NCBI GenBank assembly: GCA_900239685.1
Contig: OENT01000192.1
Location: 62,001 to 126,000, forward strand
Length of the DNA stretch: 64,000 bases
DNA from: Rotaria macrura
Taxonomy: Eukaryota; Rotifera; Eurotatoria; Philodinida; Philodinidae
Direction: 5' to 3'
The notes beneath the pieces were generated by a model. It did not search any database. It was not told where the DNA came from and saw nothing but the letters and a program-made list of their open reading frames with translations. The position numbers and the translations under genes were made by a program. Positions 26,181 through 39,529 of the stretch are shown piece after piece. Position 1 is the stretch's first letter. Each line of letters opens with the position of its first letter.

Positions 26181-28424
26181 AAAAGATATTTCTTACTCTC
26201 TCTATCTCTCTATGCGTGTTGTATAATTTTTTTTCTAAGTTGTTTGACGTTTATTTCTCCTCCTATTTTTTCTCCTGGATACTTCACTAATATACTTGTA
26301 TATTTTCATAAAAGTGACTTTTATTTGTTTTTCATTCATTATTTGTTTGTTTTGTTTGTTTTTATTTCACCTTTTTTCGATATTGAATCAAAACAGAACA
26401 AAAGAAAGTAAACGAATTCAATGGAAATACCGTCGATGTAATGTCTCGAAAAACCGTTGTCGATAAGCATTGGTTGAGATGTTAATATTATTGGAAGATT
26501 TCTAATAAAAATAAAAACGAATAATTGAATCTACTTGTTATTTTAAACCGCATACTACGTAGATGTACGATACCGGGAACGTTTTAATTGACCGAAAGGA
26601 AAAATCTCGAAGTGCAAAAGCACGAAAGAAAGAATCTCGATAATTTTGAGAAAGAACTAATGCTGCTGAATAGTTGATCACTCATCTGTTATTAGTTCGT
26701 CCGTTCCTTTATATTTCATGGCTATCTATACAGTCTTGCAGTATATATAAACAAGTGGTATTCACATAAATTCATTGATCGTTAGTGTATAACAAGTGGT
26801 TGCGTTATTATACAATGACCTTGATTGAATTTATATCTAGTATCAAAAGTAAACCTTTGATAGTACTTGATTCTTATGTATACCAATTAAACAAATCAAT
26901 TATTAGAAAGAAAAATTGAAAATAAGAAGTAAAATATTGCACTGCCATGGTACACACCGATGTCAATGATCAGTTTCTTAGAAAAGGTGATCAGCAACAA
27001 CTTATTCATATTCAAGCTGGTGCACGAAATAAAAAAAAACTACTGTCATCGAACAACTATTTTATCATCAAAATTTGAAAATTCCGAAATTGATTTAAAA
27101 GAAAATCTTCTGAATCTACCATTGCTTGTAGCAAAGGATACGTAATCGAAAAAATAAATATTTAATTAATACTATATTTGCTCTTGTGAATTTTTATTAA
27201 CTTTTCTTTTGAGTTATTTTTTTACAGTTCTTACTCACGCAGTAAAGTACCACATCATAGTCATTTTTGACATCATCTTTATTTGTACTGTTTGTTCACT
27301 CGTTAACATACTTATCATGAATAAACCATCTATCTATCAAGTGCTTCAATTAATTTTACTATTTCACTTTCTCGGGATTTTGCCATTCGATCTTTTTACT
27401 TTCTGTCAATTAACACTGAACCGTGATACCTACATAAAAAATAACTAAACTCATTTCTATAGGTCAAATATTTATAATACGAGCTAAAATTATGGGTAAA
27501 TTTAATGTTTCAGCAGGCTAAGTGCATTACATAGACATATTTTACATGTCTCGATTAGAGTTATGTATCGATGATTTTATTTTAATTTAATTTGCTAGTT
27601 CGAAATCTCTATAATTTCTAATGTCTGCAATGTGAATCGTTAGACTCTGAACTAGAATTTTTTCTATATATTTTCGACAATAAGGATTTTTGTTCTCACA
27701 CTGTTTCATAGAAAATGTTTTTGTTCTACAAAGATATTTCGTGTCGACGAATAGCTCAAACAATCGATGACAATTCAATGCTTTGCACCGTAACTATCGA
27801 TGTTTTAATGACGTTCAACGTAATATCCAAAATAGAAAAATCTCGTCTAATGTAATGAACTTATTAAAATTTGAGTAAACATAATTTAGAGAATGTTTCA
27901 TCAAGGAGAAATTATTAGAAAATGTCATAGTTCAACTAAAATCGAGAAAAATCAATGCATTTTGCTTTTTGAAACAAGAGAGTTCCTTAGTTCAGATAGA
28001 AAATACTAACCAGTATCTATTGAACATGATAGTATGTTGATAAGAATTCGAATCTCTATCTACTAGAAAGAACAGTGATCACAGTTTAAAAAGTTCATTC
28101 ATGATTAAGTCAAGAAAAGTGATTCATTTGAAAAATATTAGAAACAATATCGTAGAATGAAATTTCATGGATGAGATATGATAAAAAGTCGAAAGTTTCT
28201 TCTATAGAAAAATAGTCTATTTTTGTATTTGGTCTTTCACTAGAAGTACGATCATTGTAAGTTTCGAAATTAATCTAAACAGGTAGAATTCGTACTGCAC
28301 GAATCCCTTAATTATGAAGAGATCTTGTTTCAAGTGATTCGATTTGGACACTTTTGAATCAGGTAAGTTGAAGATATGATGTAGCATGCATTCATCTCAC
28401 TAGATTCGATAAAATGCTTAAGTT
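26181..28424. other. region between myosin and the CFAP20-like gene
   Basis: These are convergent 3' flanks of the two genes. Small frames occur at 26947-27078 (43 codons, MVHTDVNDQFLRKGDQQQ...), 27209-27448 (hydrophobic) and 27587-27778 on the minus strand. None has recognisable homology or clear splice partners. A TATATATAA motif is near 26742-26750. I cannot support a gene here. Confidence 0.35.
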
Positions 28425-29922
28425 CTACTGTATGGAAATTATTCTATTGACCTGTTCAGAATCAAGATTAAGATTGTTGATATCATCGATTATTGTTTGT
28501 TCACCATCTTGCATGATTTCTTCGTCCTGTTGTATGGGTTGTTCGTCACTTTTTAATAATTGTTCACTATGTAAACTTTCATCATTATCATGAAGATCTT
28601 CGACTCGTTGAATATCCGATGCCATTGAACCTTGTGGAACATTGATTATTTGTTCATGATTTGGTATTTCTTCAATGGTTGTAAATAAATTTTTGACGTG
28701 ACTTTCTGTTGTATGCATTGGCTGATTTTGTACATGTGACTAGTGTAAGACAAATATGATTGACAAGTATATTTTTATCAGTCTTATTATTTTACTGAAT
28801 TTGATGGCGTCGGAAGAATTTTCGTTGTTAGAATTTGGTTACTTTTTGATTTCAATAGAGTTTTATTTGATGACAATATACGTTGTTTCGGTACGAAATG
28901 TTTTATTCGATCAATATGACAGCGAATTTGATAATCTAACGGTAATTCTTCTTCTCTATATTCCTATGATGATCAAAATCATTCATCGATATATGTAATC
29001 TTCAATATTCATACTCGATCAGCAAAGAAAACACGTCGAATACGACAATTTGCATGAATCTTTATACCTGAAAAGTATGCAATTACATTGTTAATAGTTT
29101 TTTACGATACCGTTATTCGTCGACATTCAACATAATTTGTGCCATAAACTGTTTTTGTAAATGATTCAAGATTGAGTGTTAAACGATTCCAACCTTCAAT
29201 CCAAGTTAATGGTGAATGTGTACCAAACGGTCCAATTTTAGTTTTTGTTGCAAATGTTGAAATTTTAAAACGACGATGCATATTTTTACTATCTAAAACC
29301 TATTCATATTTAAAATATCAGAAGAATTTTATTTGCCTTTATTTCATTGATAATTATGCCTACTTCAATTTCCATAACGAAATAGCGTCGCAGATTTTTT
29401 ATGTACATATTTAAATATTGCATTTTAATACCAAGTGAGTCGTATGGAGAACATGGGCAAGTTACATAAGTAGAACTAAACGATAGATTCATTTGTGTGA
29501 GAAAGAAAAACAAATAGCCAATCATCTTTGATTTATCTTGTAGTTCAACCTTCAGCTAATGTTTCTGTTACATTGGAAATTTACTGTCAATATTCAAATA
29601 TACATGTACTTTAATTATGTTCATTTCAATCAATACTATTAGAACATATACAAGTCTCAATTTCGATTGTAAATTCAAAATGAAAGAGTCAAATATGTTT
29701 AACAATAAAATATAATATGAAATCTAAGCTCTAACTGTGCTGATTTAATTTAACATACCTGACATTATTTGAAATCAGTTCAAGTACAAGTGAATTCGTA
29801 TCTTCATCGGTAATTCGTTTGATATAACCATTGGATACTTTACATATCCACGTTTGAAACGGTTTTGATCCTTGACTCGAAAGAATAGATAAAAGACCTG
29901 ACTGATAGGTTTGACGAAACAT
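28425..29922 (-). CDS. divergent CFAP20-like ciliary protein with acidic C-terminal tail
   Basis: Six minus-strand exons (29922-29759, 29475-29364, 29299-29111, 29059-29015, 28963-28796, 28739-28425) join in phase to 330 aa. Residues 1-200 follow CFAP20 (BUG22) throughout: [49 protein letters not shown] and [19 protein letters not shown]20 is a 193-aa protein of the axoneme inner junction and basal body, needed for ciliary motility and tubulin modification. That protein is extremely conserved among animals; this copy departs from it at many positions and adds about 130 residues. The last 105 are Asp/Glu/Gln-rich ([19 protein letters not shown]...) and probably disordered. It therefore looks like a paralogue rather than the canonical copy. 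The last intron (about 56 nt, CA|GTAAAA to CACTAG) carries the join to the tail and is the least certain. The acceptor at 29060 was chosen to keep IHANCRIRR in frame. Confidence 0.75.
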
Positions 29923-30364
29923 GTATATAATACTGAACGATATGAATCATCGTTTATCTAGATAATTGGATTTGATATTCTATTGACAACACAATCTAGA
30001 CACTTGTTTTTTTCTTCGTTCTTGCTTTCTTGTTGTGTTTTTGCCAACTAGAAACTCTCCATTAAACTTCGATATAGTGCTCATTATTGTTATTTACAAT
30101 AAAACGAGACATGAATAATAAGCCCCTGATAATCAATGTCTCCCTCTCTCTCTCTCTCTTTCTTCTTTCCTATCTATCACTGTTGCTGTTTTTCAGGTGA
30201 TTTCGTTTGTCGTCGCGTTCTTGATGCTGTCGTCAGTAGATGATGAATGTCTCGCTCCTTTATTCTTTGTCTTTTATTCATACATGTTACAAACGTGTGT
30301 TGTCTTTTTTTGTCATTCAAGATTAAAACACTATTGCGATATATGTATATGTATATACATATAC

Positions 30365-30410
<46 letters not shown>

Positions 30411-32103
30411 GTGTGGATGACAGAAATCAAACTTTAGGCGCGTTTATCACAACAAACTGTAAGTGAACTTAGTAACCAGATTTTGTTTAATACAATGTAT
30501 GTTTTATTCATTTGACATTCAACAACATCATCATATTGAGTAAGTCTATGTGTGTCGTTCTTCTTTTCTTCGTTAAAATGTGACAATATATCTGTATTGT
30601 TATCTAACCATAGTTTTCTCTTTTTTATTTGTTCAATCGTCATCATAATTGATCTTCTCTTTACCATCAAGCACAAATTCTATTGTCGTCACACACATAC
30701 ATATAAATATATATATATTTGGTCCTTCTTCAGCCGATGGTTTTAATTGCATCAACGAAATTTACTCGAAGATTGTCTCGTTCTTTCTTTCTTTCTTTCT
30801 CTTTTCCCTCTCTCCATCTCTCGGCTCATTGTCCGTTGAGTAGTCATAGACATAAAACGGATGGACAATGGTGCATTTTTTATTCTCGATTGATGACTCG
30901 TTAGAATAGTATTCTTGTCGTTCGTTCCTAATTGGAATAATAGATGAAATAGTGCACATTGCATTTCCTGATGTAAGCTTCTGCTTCGTTCATTTTCAAT
31001 CATCCTTCTTCTCATTATTGATTGTTGTTTTCCATCGGAGAAAAGAAAAATGCATTATTAACATATATATATATAGGTGCGGTGTCTCATGCAGTTCTCG
31101 TTTCTAATATATTTTTTTTTCGCTAATCGAGCACAACCTCATTATTTACAAATGAGAAATCTAGCCAAGAGTATATTATAATAGAACTTGCTTTATTTAT
31201 TTTTTTCTCTCTTTGATAGTTGATCATAGGATCTAATGGATTTTATTTAGACGTGTCAAATAGTCTTTACTTACAATTGATCTATGAAAAGAAATGGAAT
31301 TCATATACATCTATCTATCTGTCTGTCTTTATTTTTTTTTTCTTTTCTCGCTTATGGTTCTTTCTTAATCCTTCTCCCGACCTTCCTATTTCCGTTCCAT
31401 TCATTCATTCGTTTATTCATTCAATTGACGTAGGGTGAGGAAGATCGCGCGATGGGCCGAGGTCTTTGCTCGTGTTGGTCGTTGAAGCAATGTTTAAGAA
31501 CCGACAAATCGCTCGGGCCAACGACGATTGCACGTCGTTATGTTGTGCGACGTCTTTTTTCCTTCGTTCGCTTTATAAAAAAGCACGTAGAATAAGAGAA
31601 TATATGTGTGGGTGTAGGCAGGGAACGGAAAACTCAAAAAACATGTGTGGTATGAATGAAGAAAAAAAGACTTCGCTTCTTCCTCCTCTTGTTCGTCAAA
31701 AACATAATGCTAATGCGCTTGCAAGAAAAAGAAGACGAAGAAGAAGAAGAAAAAAGAAAAAAAACACAATTGTCTTCTTGTCTTCAAAAACATTCCATTC
31801 ATCAAAACAGTAGAACATTGAAATATTATCCTACATATAACATCATGTTCAGATGAGAACGAGAAAAGAACTCCGAAAGAAGGAAAACGCTTTATTGTTG
31901 TTTTCTTTTTTTCTTCTTTGTTCATAGAAGAAAAAAAGAAAATAATCATAATCGTTGTTGCATGTGTGACAAAAGAGAGAAAACAGGATGTGAAAATGAC
32001 AAAAAAAAATATATAGAAAAGACGGCGAATACTATAGAACATCATGAGGAAATGCGCAGAAAAGTAGTTGTAGTGAAAAAATAGCGACTTGCATTTTTCT
32101 TCG

Positions 32104-32134
<31 letters not shown>

Positions 32135-32960
32135 GTCGATCTTTTCTTCATATTTTATCACCATCAACCTTATATATTTTATATATATATATTTATTTAT
32201 GTGTGTTGTCCATTTATATATTCATCATCATTAGACTAAGGAAAAAAAGAACCACAATGTACTAATGATCAACGAACAACAGCTCAAGAATAGCATCTAA
32301 GATTGTGCCGATAACGATTTCATTACTCCTATTTTTTCGTATTCAAAAAAGACAGAAAAGTATGTAAACTCAGTTTTTTTCCTTCTTTCATAGCTGCACC
32401 AAAAAAAGGAGAAATATCGCGCCCACACGCATTTATATTTGTCAAGGCTAAAAGAATAACTGCAGCTGCTGTCACTACTACAACGAATGATGCCGCTATC
32501 ATTTTCTTATTTTGTCCATATCTTTTCGTCTCATGTTAGTCTGATGAGTATGACTAGTAAGAAGAAAAATGAAGAAACTTGTAATGATGATGGTGTCCTC
32601 TAATTGAGACTATGTGGATCCTATACTATTAGTTTTTTTTTTCTTTTCTCAATTCTTATCGTCATCGTCTTTCCTAATCATCGATGTAGTCATTCAAACG
32701 AAAAGGGAGAAAAGAACAACACGATATAGCCCATCGACGTCAGCCTTTCTAATTCAATTTCGATCAATTATTTATCCTTTTTGAGACGTCAGTTCGTTGA
32801 AAGAACCCTGTGGGTGTATCGATGGTACTGTTCGCAAAACGAAGACAACAGGTGTGGGTATATGAGAGAGAGCAAAAAATTAATCTCATGTTCTCTTTCT
32901 TTTTTTTTGCATTTTCCTCTAATACCGATTGACAACAAAGTTTCATCTATTCAGAATACA
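29923..32960. other. 3-kb shared upstream region of CFAP20-like and Tob genes
   Basis: It separates two divergently transcribed genes, so it should hold both promoters and perhaps a non-coding 5' exon of Tob. It is rich in simple sequence: CT repeats (30143-30160), a long TA/TACA tract (30340-30405), TA runs (32104-32130) and purine-rich A/G stretches near 31720-31770. The small open frames here are low-complexity, and I see no supported coding exon. Confidence 0.45.
30336..30410. repeat. TA/TACA microsatellite
   Basis: Alternating TATATG/TACATA units pass into a pure TA run. It is a simple repeat with no coding role evident. Confidence 0.85.
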
Positions 32961-34306
32961 ATGCAATTTGAAGTATCCGTCGCGCTGAATTTTCTTATTG
33001 CTTATCTTTATAATAAATTGCCACGTCGGTAAGTTCTTTTGTATGCAAATGAAAATCTCGTTTTAACGTTTTATCTATTGTAGTCGAGTTAATATGCTTG
33101 GTGAACAAATGCTCGAACATTTACGTATCAAATTTCAAGGTCATTGGTATCCGGAACGACCCACTAAAGGCTCAGCCTACAGATCAATACGTATAAGTAA
33201 AGAAAAAGTCGATAAAGTTCTTGTTAATGCTGCTAATGATGTTGGCTTGGATTTACAAGAGATACTCGATACTTTACCGAATGATCTTACGATTTGGATA
33301 GATCCGGGCGAAGTATCATATCGTATTGGTGAAAAAGGACCAGGTACGAATTATTCATGTAGAACAATAGGAAAATAATTGTTTGATTTATATTTGTAGT
33401 TCAAATTTTATATGAAGATGAACGACGTTTACTACGAAAAAATACTAATAAAGATAGTCTTAACAGTGAATCATCAAGTGATAGTGAAGAACGTGAAGGA
33501 CCATCATCTCATCAAGGTAATATCATTACAGATCCGACATGAATCGGTTTCTAGTTTTCGATTGATTAAATAGATTCTGATGTTCCTATCCGTCCGTTTA
33601 ATCCCGATGCACAAATATTTCGACCGATTCCTGATAATTTAGATACAATATCGCTTCTTTCAAATTCTATAAATAGTCTCATAAGTTTGTCACCAACGTC
33701 ATCGAATAATACGAATTTAAATTCATCAAGTGGCTCATCATCATCTGTTGTTGGTACAAGTACAACTACATCATCATGGACATCAAATGAACATTCACTA
33801 ATACCAACATTATCATCGCCAACAGTTGGCACTAATTCAACTACTGCTTTTCTTAATAAAACAGTATCAACACCTGTTTTTTCTCCACAAACATTTGCTC
33901 AAACGAAATTTGGGTCATTGAAATCTAAACATGCTGGACGACGAAATCAATCAAAGTAAAAATAATATTCAATTATTAATGTTCTATTGATTTATTTCTC
34001 GTCAAATCATTTAGAATGTTACCAAGTGAATTTTCTGCTTATATCAAACAAAAAGAACAAATACAACAATCAAGAACATCACAGATGCCATTTATCGATA
34101 ATAATAATACATATATTCCATCACCATCATCAGCTATAATTCGACCACCTAATTATAGAAATTATTGTAATCCTCACATAGCACATTCACAAATTAATTC
34201 ATCATTGTTTAATAGTGATTTACCATTAAGACCGAATACATTACCATTAACAAATGGTCAGTCATCGATTTATATTGAACAACAAATGACCAGTTCAACA
34301 TCTTAA
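32961..34306 (+). CDS. TOB1: Tob-type antiproliferative protein (BTG/Tob family)
   Basis: Five exons (32961-33028, 33084-33343, 33400-33516, 33574-33955, 34015-34306) give 372 aa; human TOB1 has 345. Residues 1-115 form the BTG/Tob domain: MQFEVSVALNFLIAYLYNKLPRR, GHWYPE, KGSAYRSIRI, LP.DLTIWIDPGEVSYRIGEKGP. This domain binds the CAF1/CNOT7 deadenylase. At about 157-166, FNPDAQIFRP fits the PAM2 core (xNxxAxxFxP), so poly(A)-binding protein contact is likely conserved. FAQTKFGSLKSKHAGR matches the conserved Tob segment FAATKFGSTKMKNSGR. The remainder is Ser/Thr/Asn-rich linker. Known role: recruiting CCR4-NOT to mRNAs, with antiproliferative effect; whether it corresponds to TOB1 or TOB2 cannot be decided. 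The start ATG matches the family N-terminus exactly. The 3' flank carries an AU-rich cluster. Confidence 0.9.
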
Positions 34307-34340
34307 GACAATATCTTTTCCTTCCTTTTTTCTTTTGTTA

Positions 34341-34378
34341 TATTTATTTATTTATTTATTTATTTACTTATTTATTTT
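34341..34378 (+). promoter_or_regulatory. AU-rich element in the Tob 3' UTR
   Basis: Overlapping ATTTA pentamers (a run of TATTTATTTATT units) begin about 35 nt after the Tob stop. Such clusters recruit AU-rich-element decay factors and are typical of short-lived growth-control mRNAs. A function here is inferred from sequence and from the gene's identity. Confidence 0.55.
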
Positions 34379-34734
34379 AATCGTTGTTTTTTTTTCTTTT
34401 CTTTTTGGTTATATGGTCTCGGTTTTGTACTTTTTTCGTATTTTATCTTATTATTATATAATTTATTAATCGATGTTTTTTCCCTCCTTTCTCTCTCTCT
34501 CTCTCTTTTTGTTGTATTTGTTTTGTGTTATTTTATCTTCCTCCACAAAATGACAGAACAGTTTCATTCCTATTGCTCCCACATCTTTTTCCATGTATAT
34601 AGAGAATACAATATATTGTTCCACATTCCAATAAGGTGAATAATAACCTAAATTGTAGAAGTTTATCATCACCAGTAAATAGTTTTATTTTGTCAAAAAA
34701 GAAAGAAAACACGTTAACATAATGTTCTTATCGT

Positions 34735-34740
34735 TTTATT
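34735..34740 (-). terminator. polyadenylation signal of the PRPSAP gene
   Basis: TTTATT on the plus strand reads AATAAA on the minus strand, 34 nt past the PRPSAP stop. The Tob and PRPSAP 3' ends converge within about 470 nt. Confidence 0.5.
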
Positions 34741-34773
34741 TATTTAGTTTTAAAAGGAACAATGCCTTTTGAT

Positions 34774-37700
34774 TTAGTCATTTGCTTCAACATTACGAAA
34801 TAGATAACTCATTGATTCTTGATTATGTATGCGACGAATAGCTTCAGATAACAGAAGACTTATATCAACTGTTTTGATTTTAGTACATTGAAGTTTAGCA
34901 AATTCATGTGGAACAGTATTGGTAACCACAACTTCTGATATCTGAGATTCTTCTATTAATGATGGAGCATCATTTGTAAATAGAGCATGGGTTGCAAGTG
35001 CATATACTTTATATGCACCACGATCACAAAGAATATCAGCAGCTTGAACAAGACCAGCAACATCATTAATCATATCTTCGACTATGATCGCTATACGGCC
35101 ACCAACATCACCAACAACATCCATCGGTAATTTACCTTTGACGAGAACGTCTATGACGGAGAAAAAGAAAAAGTTCACGTTTATTAGTTTTATTATTGCT
35201 ATTTCTCTATTTGTTTCTGTTTTATTATGAATTATTATTATTACTATTATTTTTATTTGAATTCTAGAAAATCACGCAACTCATAAATTTATTTTCTCTT
35301 TCTTGTTTAATTTTATCTCAATATGAGTAGCGGAAGCGGATCTTGAAGGCCGGATATAGCATTTCCTATGGCAACACATTTTTCATTAAGAATTTGAATT
35401 CTGGAAGTTTCTTAAGATATCATTTGACAATAGATTTTTCTTTTATAGATTCATGTTCTCATAAACATAATAAAGTACTTAAAGAAAGAACAAGAAAGTC
35501 TCAATTCTTTATTAATCAAAATTAGTTTGATGTCAAGAGAAAATGTCTTTGAAACTAAATAATTCATATATTTCTTGATACAAAACTACACATTCTTAAA
35601 TGTGAGCCTGCTTTTTCGCTTGTTTAACCGATTAAAAAACTATAGTATTCATGCAGAAAAACACGCATAGCTAAACATGTATGTATATATAAATGTAGAT
35701 AGATAATAATTACTTGAGCCTAAGGCAAGTGATGGTATGGTGAATACACTTCGCCGTTTCGACATTGATTCTGCAGAATCTTCTAAATCAGCTGATGGTG
35801 GTGGTGGTGAATTTCGTCCATCGGCTTCTTCACTTTCACCTTCTCGATCGAGATTACCATGAATAACGGCAATATTCAATTTTAATCGTTGAGCAAAACC
35901 AGTAACACGTTTTGCTTGATTTGGTGTACGTGCTACAATTACAGAATTACGCCAATCAGGAATCTAAAGTAAGGACAATGGAAGAATGGTTTTTATTTTC
36001 AACAACAAAATTAATCAAAGTGTTTTATTTCTTTATACTTGTTGTTGAATATAATCGAGTAGAAAAGATGATGCTCGTAAATTATCCACTGGAATGTCAA
36101 AAAAGCCTTGAATTTCCTTTTGATGTAAATCAACTGTTATTAAATGTGTTAATCCTGCTTTAACAAGCATTTGTGCAACAAGTTTCATCGTAATACATCC
36201 ACGTTTTTTTTGTTTACTTTGTTTACTATCTAAACATGACGAAATTTGTCTACATACATATATGTATTTTGTTTCAACATTAACTCACATGGTAAATAAG
36301 GTAGGACTCCCTGAAAGACAGTATTGCATAAGAATATATTCAATTGAGAAAAAAAAACTTACGATTATATTTCTAGCACATGATGTTTTGCATGCATAAC
36401 TCATGATCATCAATTCCATAAGATTATCATTTGGATCTCTATATGGTACGATTTATTTAAAACAATCAATCGAACTCCGACTTATGTTACTTTGTTGAAC
36501 CAGTTTGAATAATAAATACATCTTTACTACGAACAGATTCACGAATTTCGACGTGTGTTTCTACGTTAAAACAATTTCCTATTTCATCAGTTCAATCTAA
36601 TTTACTAACCTTTGTCCGACTTTTTATAAACTCGGCATTCTCCAAGTGGTTTGATACGACTAGAAAACAAAAGAAGTATTCACATAGTGACAAAAGCAAT
36701 ACTAATTTGTCATCGGAAAACAAAATGAACAACAGTGCATTTAAAAACAAATGAAGAGTGTGCTTGTTTCAATGAAAGTATACGTACTGACTACTTTCTG
36801 TTTTGTAAGAATAAACAATCCTATAATGAAATAAAGAAAAACAGTATACAACAAACAGTCATAATTAATTTGTACGAAGAAATTTATTTCAAATCAATGA
36901 GAACTTATGTATAATATACAAAATTCATGAGTAGTAGATCTTACAGATAAAGAATCAAATCAGAACATACCTCGATATATTTTCAGCCAACTCCGGGTAT
37001 GAATTGCCAGTTAGAATAACTAGAAAAAAAAATTAAAGAATCAAATTAATAGTAATTTTTTCTTATGTTCTTTACGAGAAAATCAGATTATTATTTAGCC
37101 TTTTTAATGAACGATAATTATTTTGTTTTCGGAAAAAATGGCATATAGTTGAGATCTAGAAAAGATGTTCTCCGAATGCAACATCACGTTAGCATTGGAG
37201 GTCTTACAGTTTCTCTGATTATTACTTCAAGTATATAGTGCACTTCATTTTTGTTTTTTCAAATTGAATGCTATAATTTCCCTGGAGAATCCAAGACAAA
37301 TTGATTTTCATTGAGTACTTTTGCACAGTGACGAGAAATTTTAACGAGAATTTTTTCTTGTCAGAATCAGACAGTTTTTTCTTTATGTTACTCTTATTCT
37401 CAGATGAAACTGTAATGATGATATACTATTCAGCTCACTCGTATGAACTGACAGATGTTTTGTCCTATGTTCTGATTTAACGATGCTCGCATCAATAGTA
37501 GATAAAAATAAATTCATGATCAACTGATCGATCTCGTTAAGAGTTACTATCTTGAAAAGTTCCAAGTTGAAATGCAGAAAGTCATTTTTTTTTCGACTAC
37601 TCTCACAGAACTAGGATATTCATTTGTAAAGATTACCATTGAAATACAGCATCAGTTTGGAACAATAGTAAGACAATAGTAGAGACTATTTGGAAGATAA

Positions 37701-37861
37701 TCATCAGATATTAAAAATTTCATAATATATATATATATATATCTGCTCTATATTTGAAAGCGACAAATGAGAGAAAGAATGTTCTCTCGTTAGATTGAGA
37801 CATTGTCTTAAGAACTACTTTACTTACCCATTTCAGATCGAGCAGAACGATCTGCAGACAT
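34774..37861 (-). CDS. PRPSAP2: phosphoribosyl-pyrophosphate synthetase-associated protein
   Basis: Ten minus-strand exons (37861-37828, 37019-36971, 36820-36788, 36659-36610, 36560-36491, 36438-36363, 36310-36289, 36229-36039, 35963-35714, 35150-34774) give 383 aa; human PRPSAP2 has 369. Family blocks in order: [145 protein letters not shown] proteins are non-catalytic partners that restrain PRPP synthetase, which supplies PRPP for nucleotide synthesis. The PRPP loop of active enzymes (DDMADTCGT) reads EDMINDVAG here. A Ser/Pro/acidic insertion at about 250-300 is the PRPSAP hallmark. Choice of paralogue (1 or 2) is arbitrary. The 33-nt third exon is symmetric and may be optional. Confidence 0.85.
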
Positions 37862-39529
37862 TTTGTATTATTTAAATCTGAAATAAAGTTCTACTTAGTT
37901 GCTTGAGAGATTGAATATTAGATTAGACACAAGTGAAATATTCCTATTAGTTAATAATGTTTTAAAACTCAGCATAACTATTTAAATTTGTATTCGTTCG
38001 TCTACTGATATAAAAATGTGAAATTTCTACCACAGAAACTGATTATAATTTCGATAAGAAATTTAGGTTTTCATTTTTATAAAAGTTATGAACACGATTT
38101 AAAGTTTTTAAAAGTTTAATGTTGAATCTCGAATTAAGAACTTGTGACTACTGGTGTTTACTTAATATTTTTTGCACCTACTAATAATTTGATCTCAAAT
38201 CTACAAACAGTGACGTTTTAAAATCACATGAAATTTTGTTTTAGGTTGGACCATTCAAGTGCTTAAGTATTTTATTTCATAGGTTGATAATTACCGATCA
38301 ATATGGATGAGGAATTTCGGACTTCGAACACAACGGTCAACACTTGACTTATCCGACCGAAATATTTCTATATACATTAATCGGATTTTGCCGACAGTGT
38401 GGCGTGCTCTTTGGAGATTGAAGAGTAAAATAAAACCTTAAAGCCTTTGAACATCGTTCGAGAGAAAAGGAAAAATGTTACAAGGTTGCGAGAGAGCATA
38501 GTTGGCTCCATTCTGAATTCCGCAATGAGAAAAGTGTTACCCGTACTAGAACAACAAAGAAATAGATTCAAGACAATCACATGATACGGCGATTCGCTGG
38601 AAAACAAATAAATGAATGATAAGAATGTTGTTCTATTTTTCTTATTAGATTTTCTATTTTATCATTTGAGTTTTTCAATAACCAATAAAATCTGTTATGT
38701 CGCTAGTCTACAGAATAGTAAAAAGAATTCAAATGTATCGAAACTCTAGTAGATGATGTCCTATAAGTATAACAAGAAGTCAGAATCTACATTTTTGCAC
38801 ACCTATCAATTTTATGAACTCTCATGAATAAGGTTAAAAGCAAAAATAAATTGCACCGACCAGAGTTCATCGCGTGATTGTGCGTGCATCTGCAAAGTAA
38901 ACGAAGATATTCGGATAATACTTCAGCCATAGGTTGAGCGTAAGTCTTATTTTTTTTAAACACTCCGAGCACATGTAGAAAGAACATCGTATTCTATCTA
39001 CTAGTTCTAATGAAGTCACGTTATTCATCGGAAACTCTTTTAAATTGAGACGATTTCATATCATCGTGTTGTCTATCTTGCAACACAAATTATTTGGATC
39101 CAAGCAAAACTAATAACGGTGAACTTGTATTCCAAAGACTATAAAATGGGTCTACTGAAGATAGTTTGTTTGAATAATTCATCGACAAGTAATAAGCTTT
39201 GACATAGTCATTAATATCAGTAACTTGTGGATGAATTCGTTCGGCACATTAATGAAATTAGTCAGTTGCATCTGAATTTTTATTTTCATATCATAAACCA
39301 TTCGATGAAAAACAAGGTCTTCAAAATATTTAACAATATTTTTGTGCCTCCAGTGTCTAACATAGCAGAAGCAATTTTAATCATGTTACCATATCAGTTT
39401 ATTGTCGACATAGCTATTCATAAAATAATAAACGATAGATCATATTGAATTGCTTGAACTTATCCTCTTTCAAAAAGGAAAACATTGCAACATAGTTTTG
39501 CATTCTATGTTCATCATACTTACATAGTT

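Noticed and set aside
30197-32045. Many small frames upstream of Tob
   Set aside because: They translate microsatellites and purine/pyrimidine tracts; no consistent exon or homologue.
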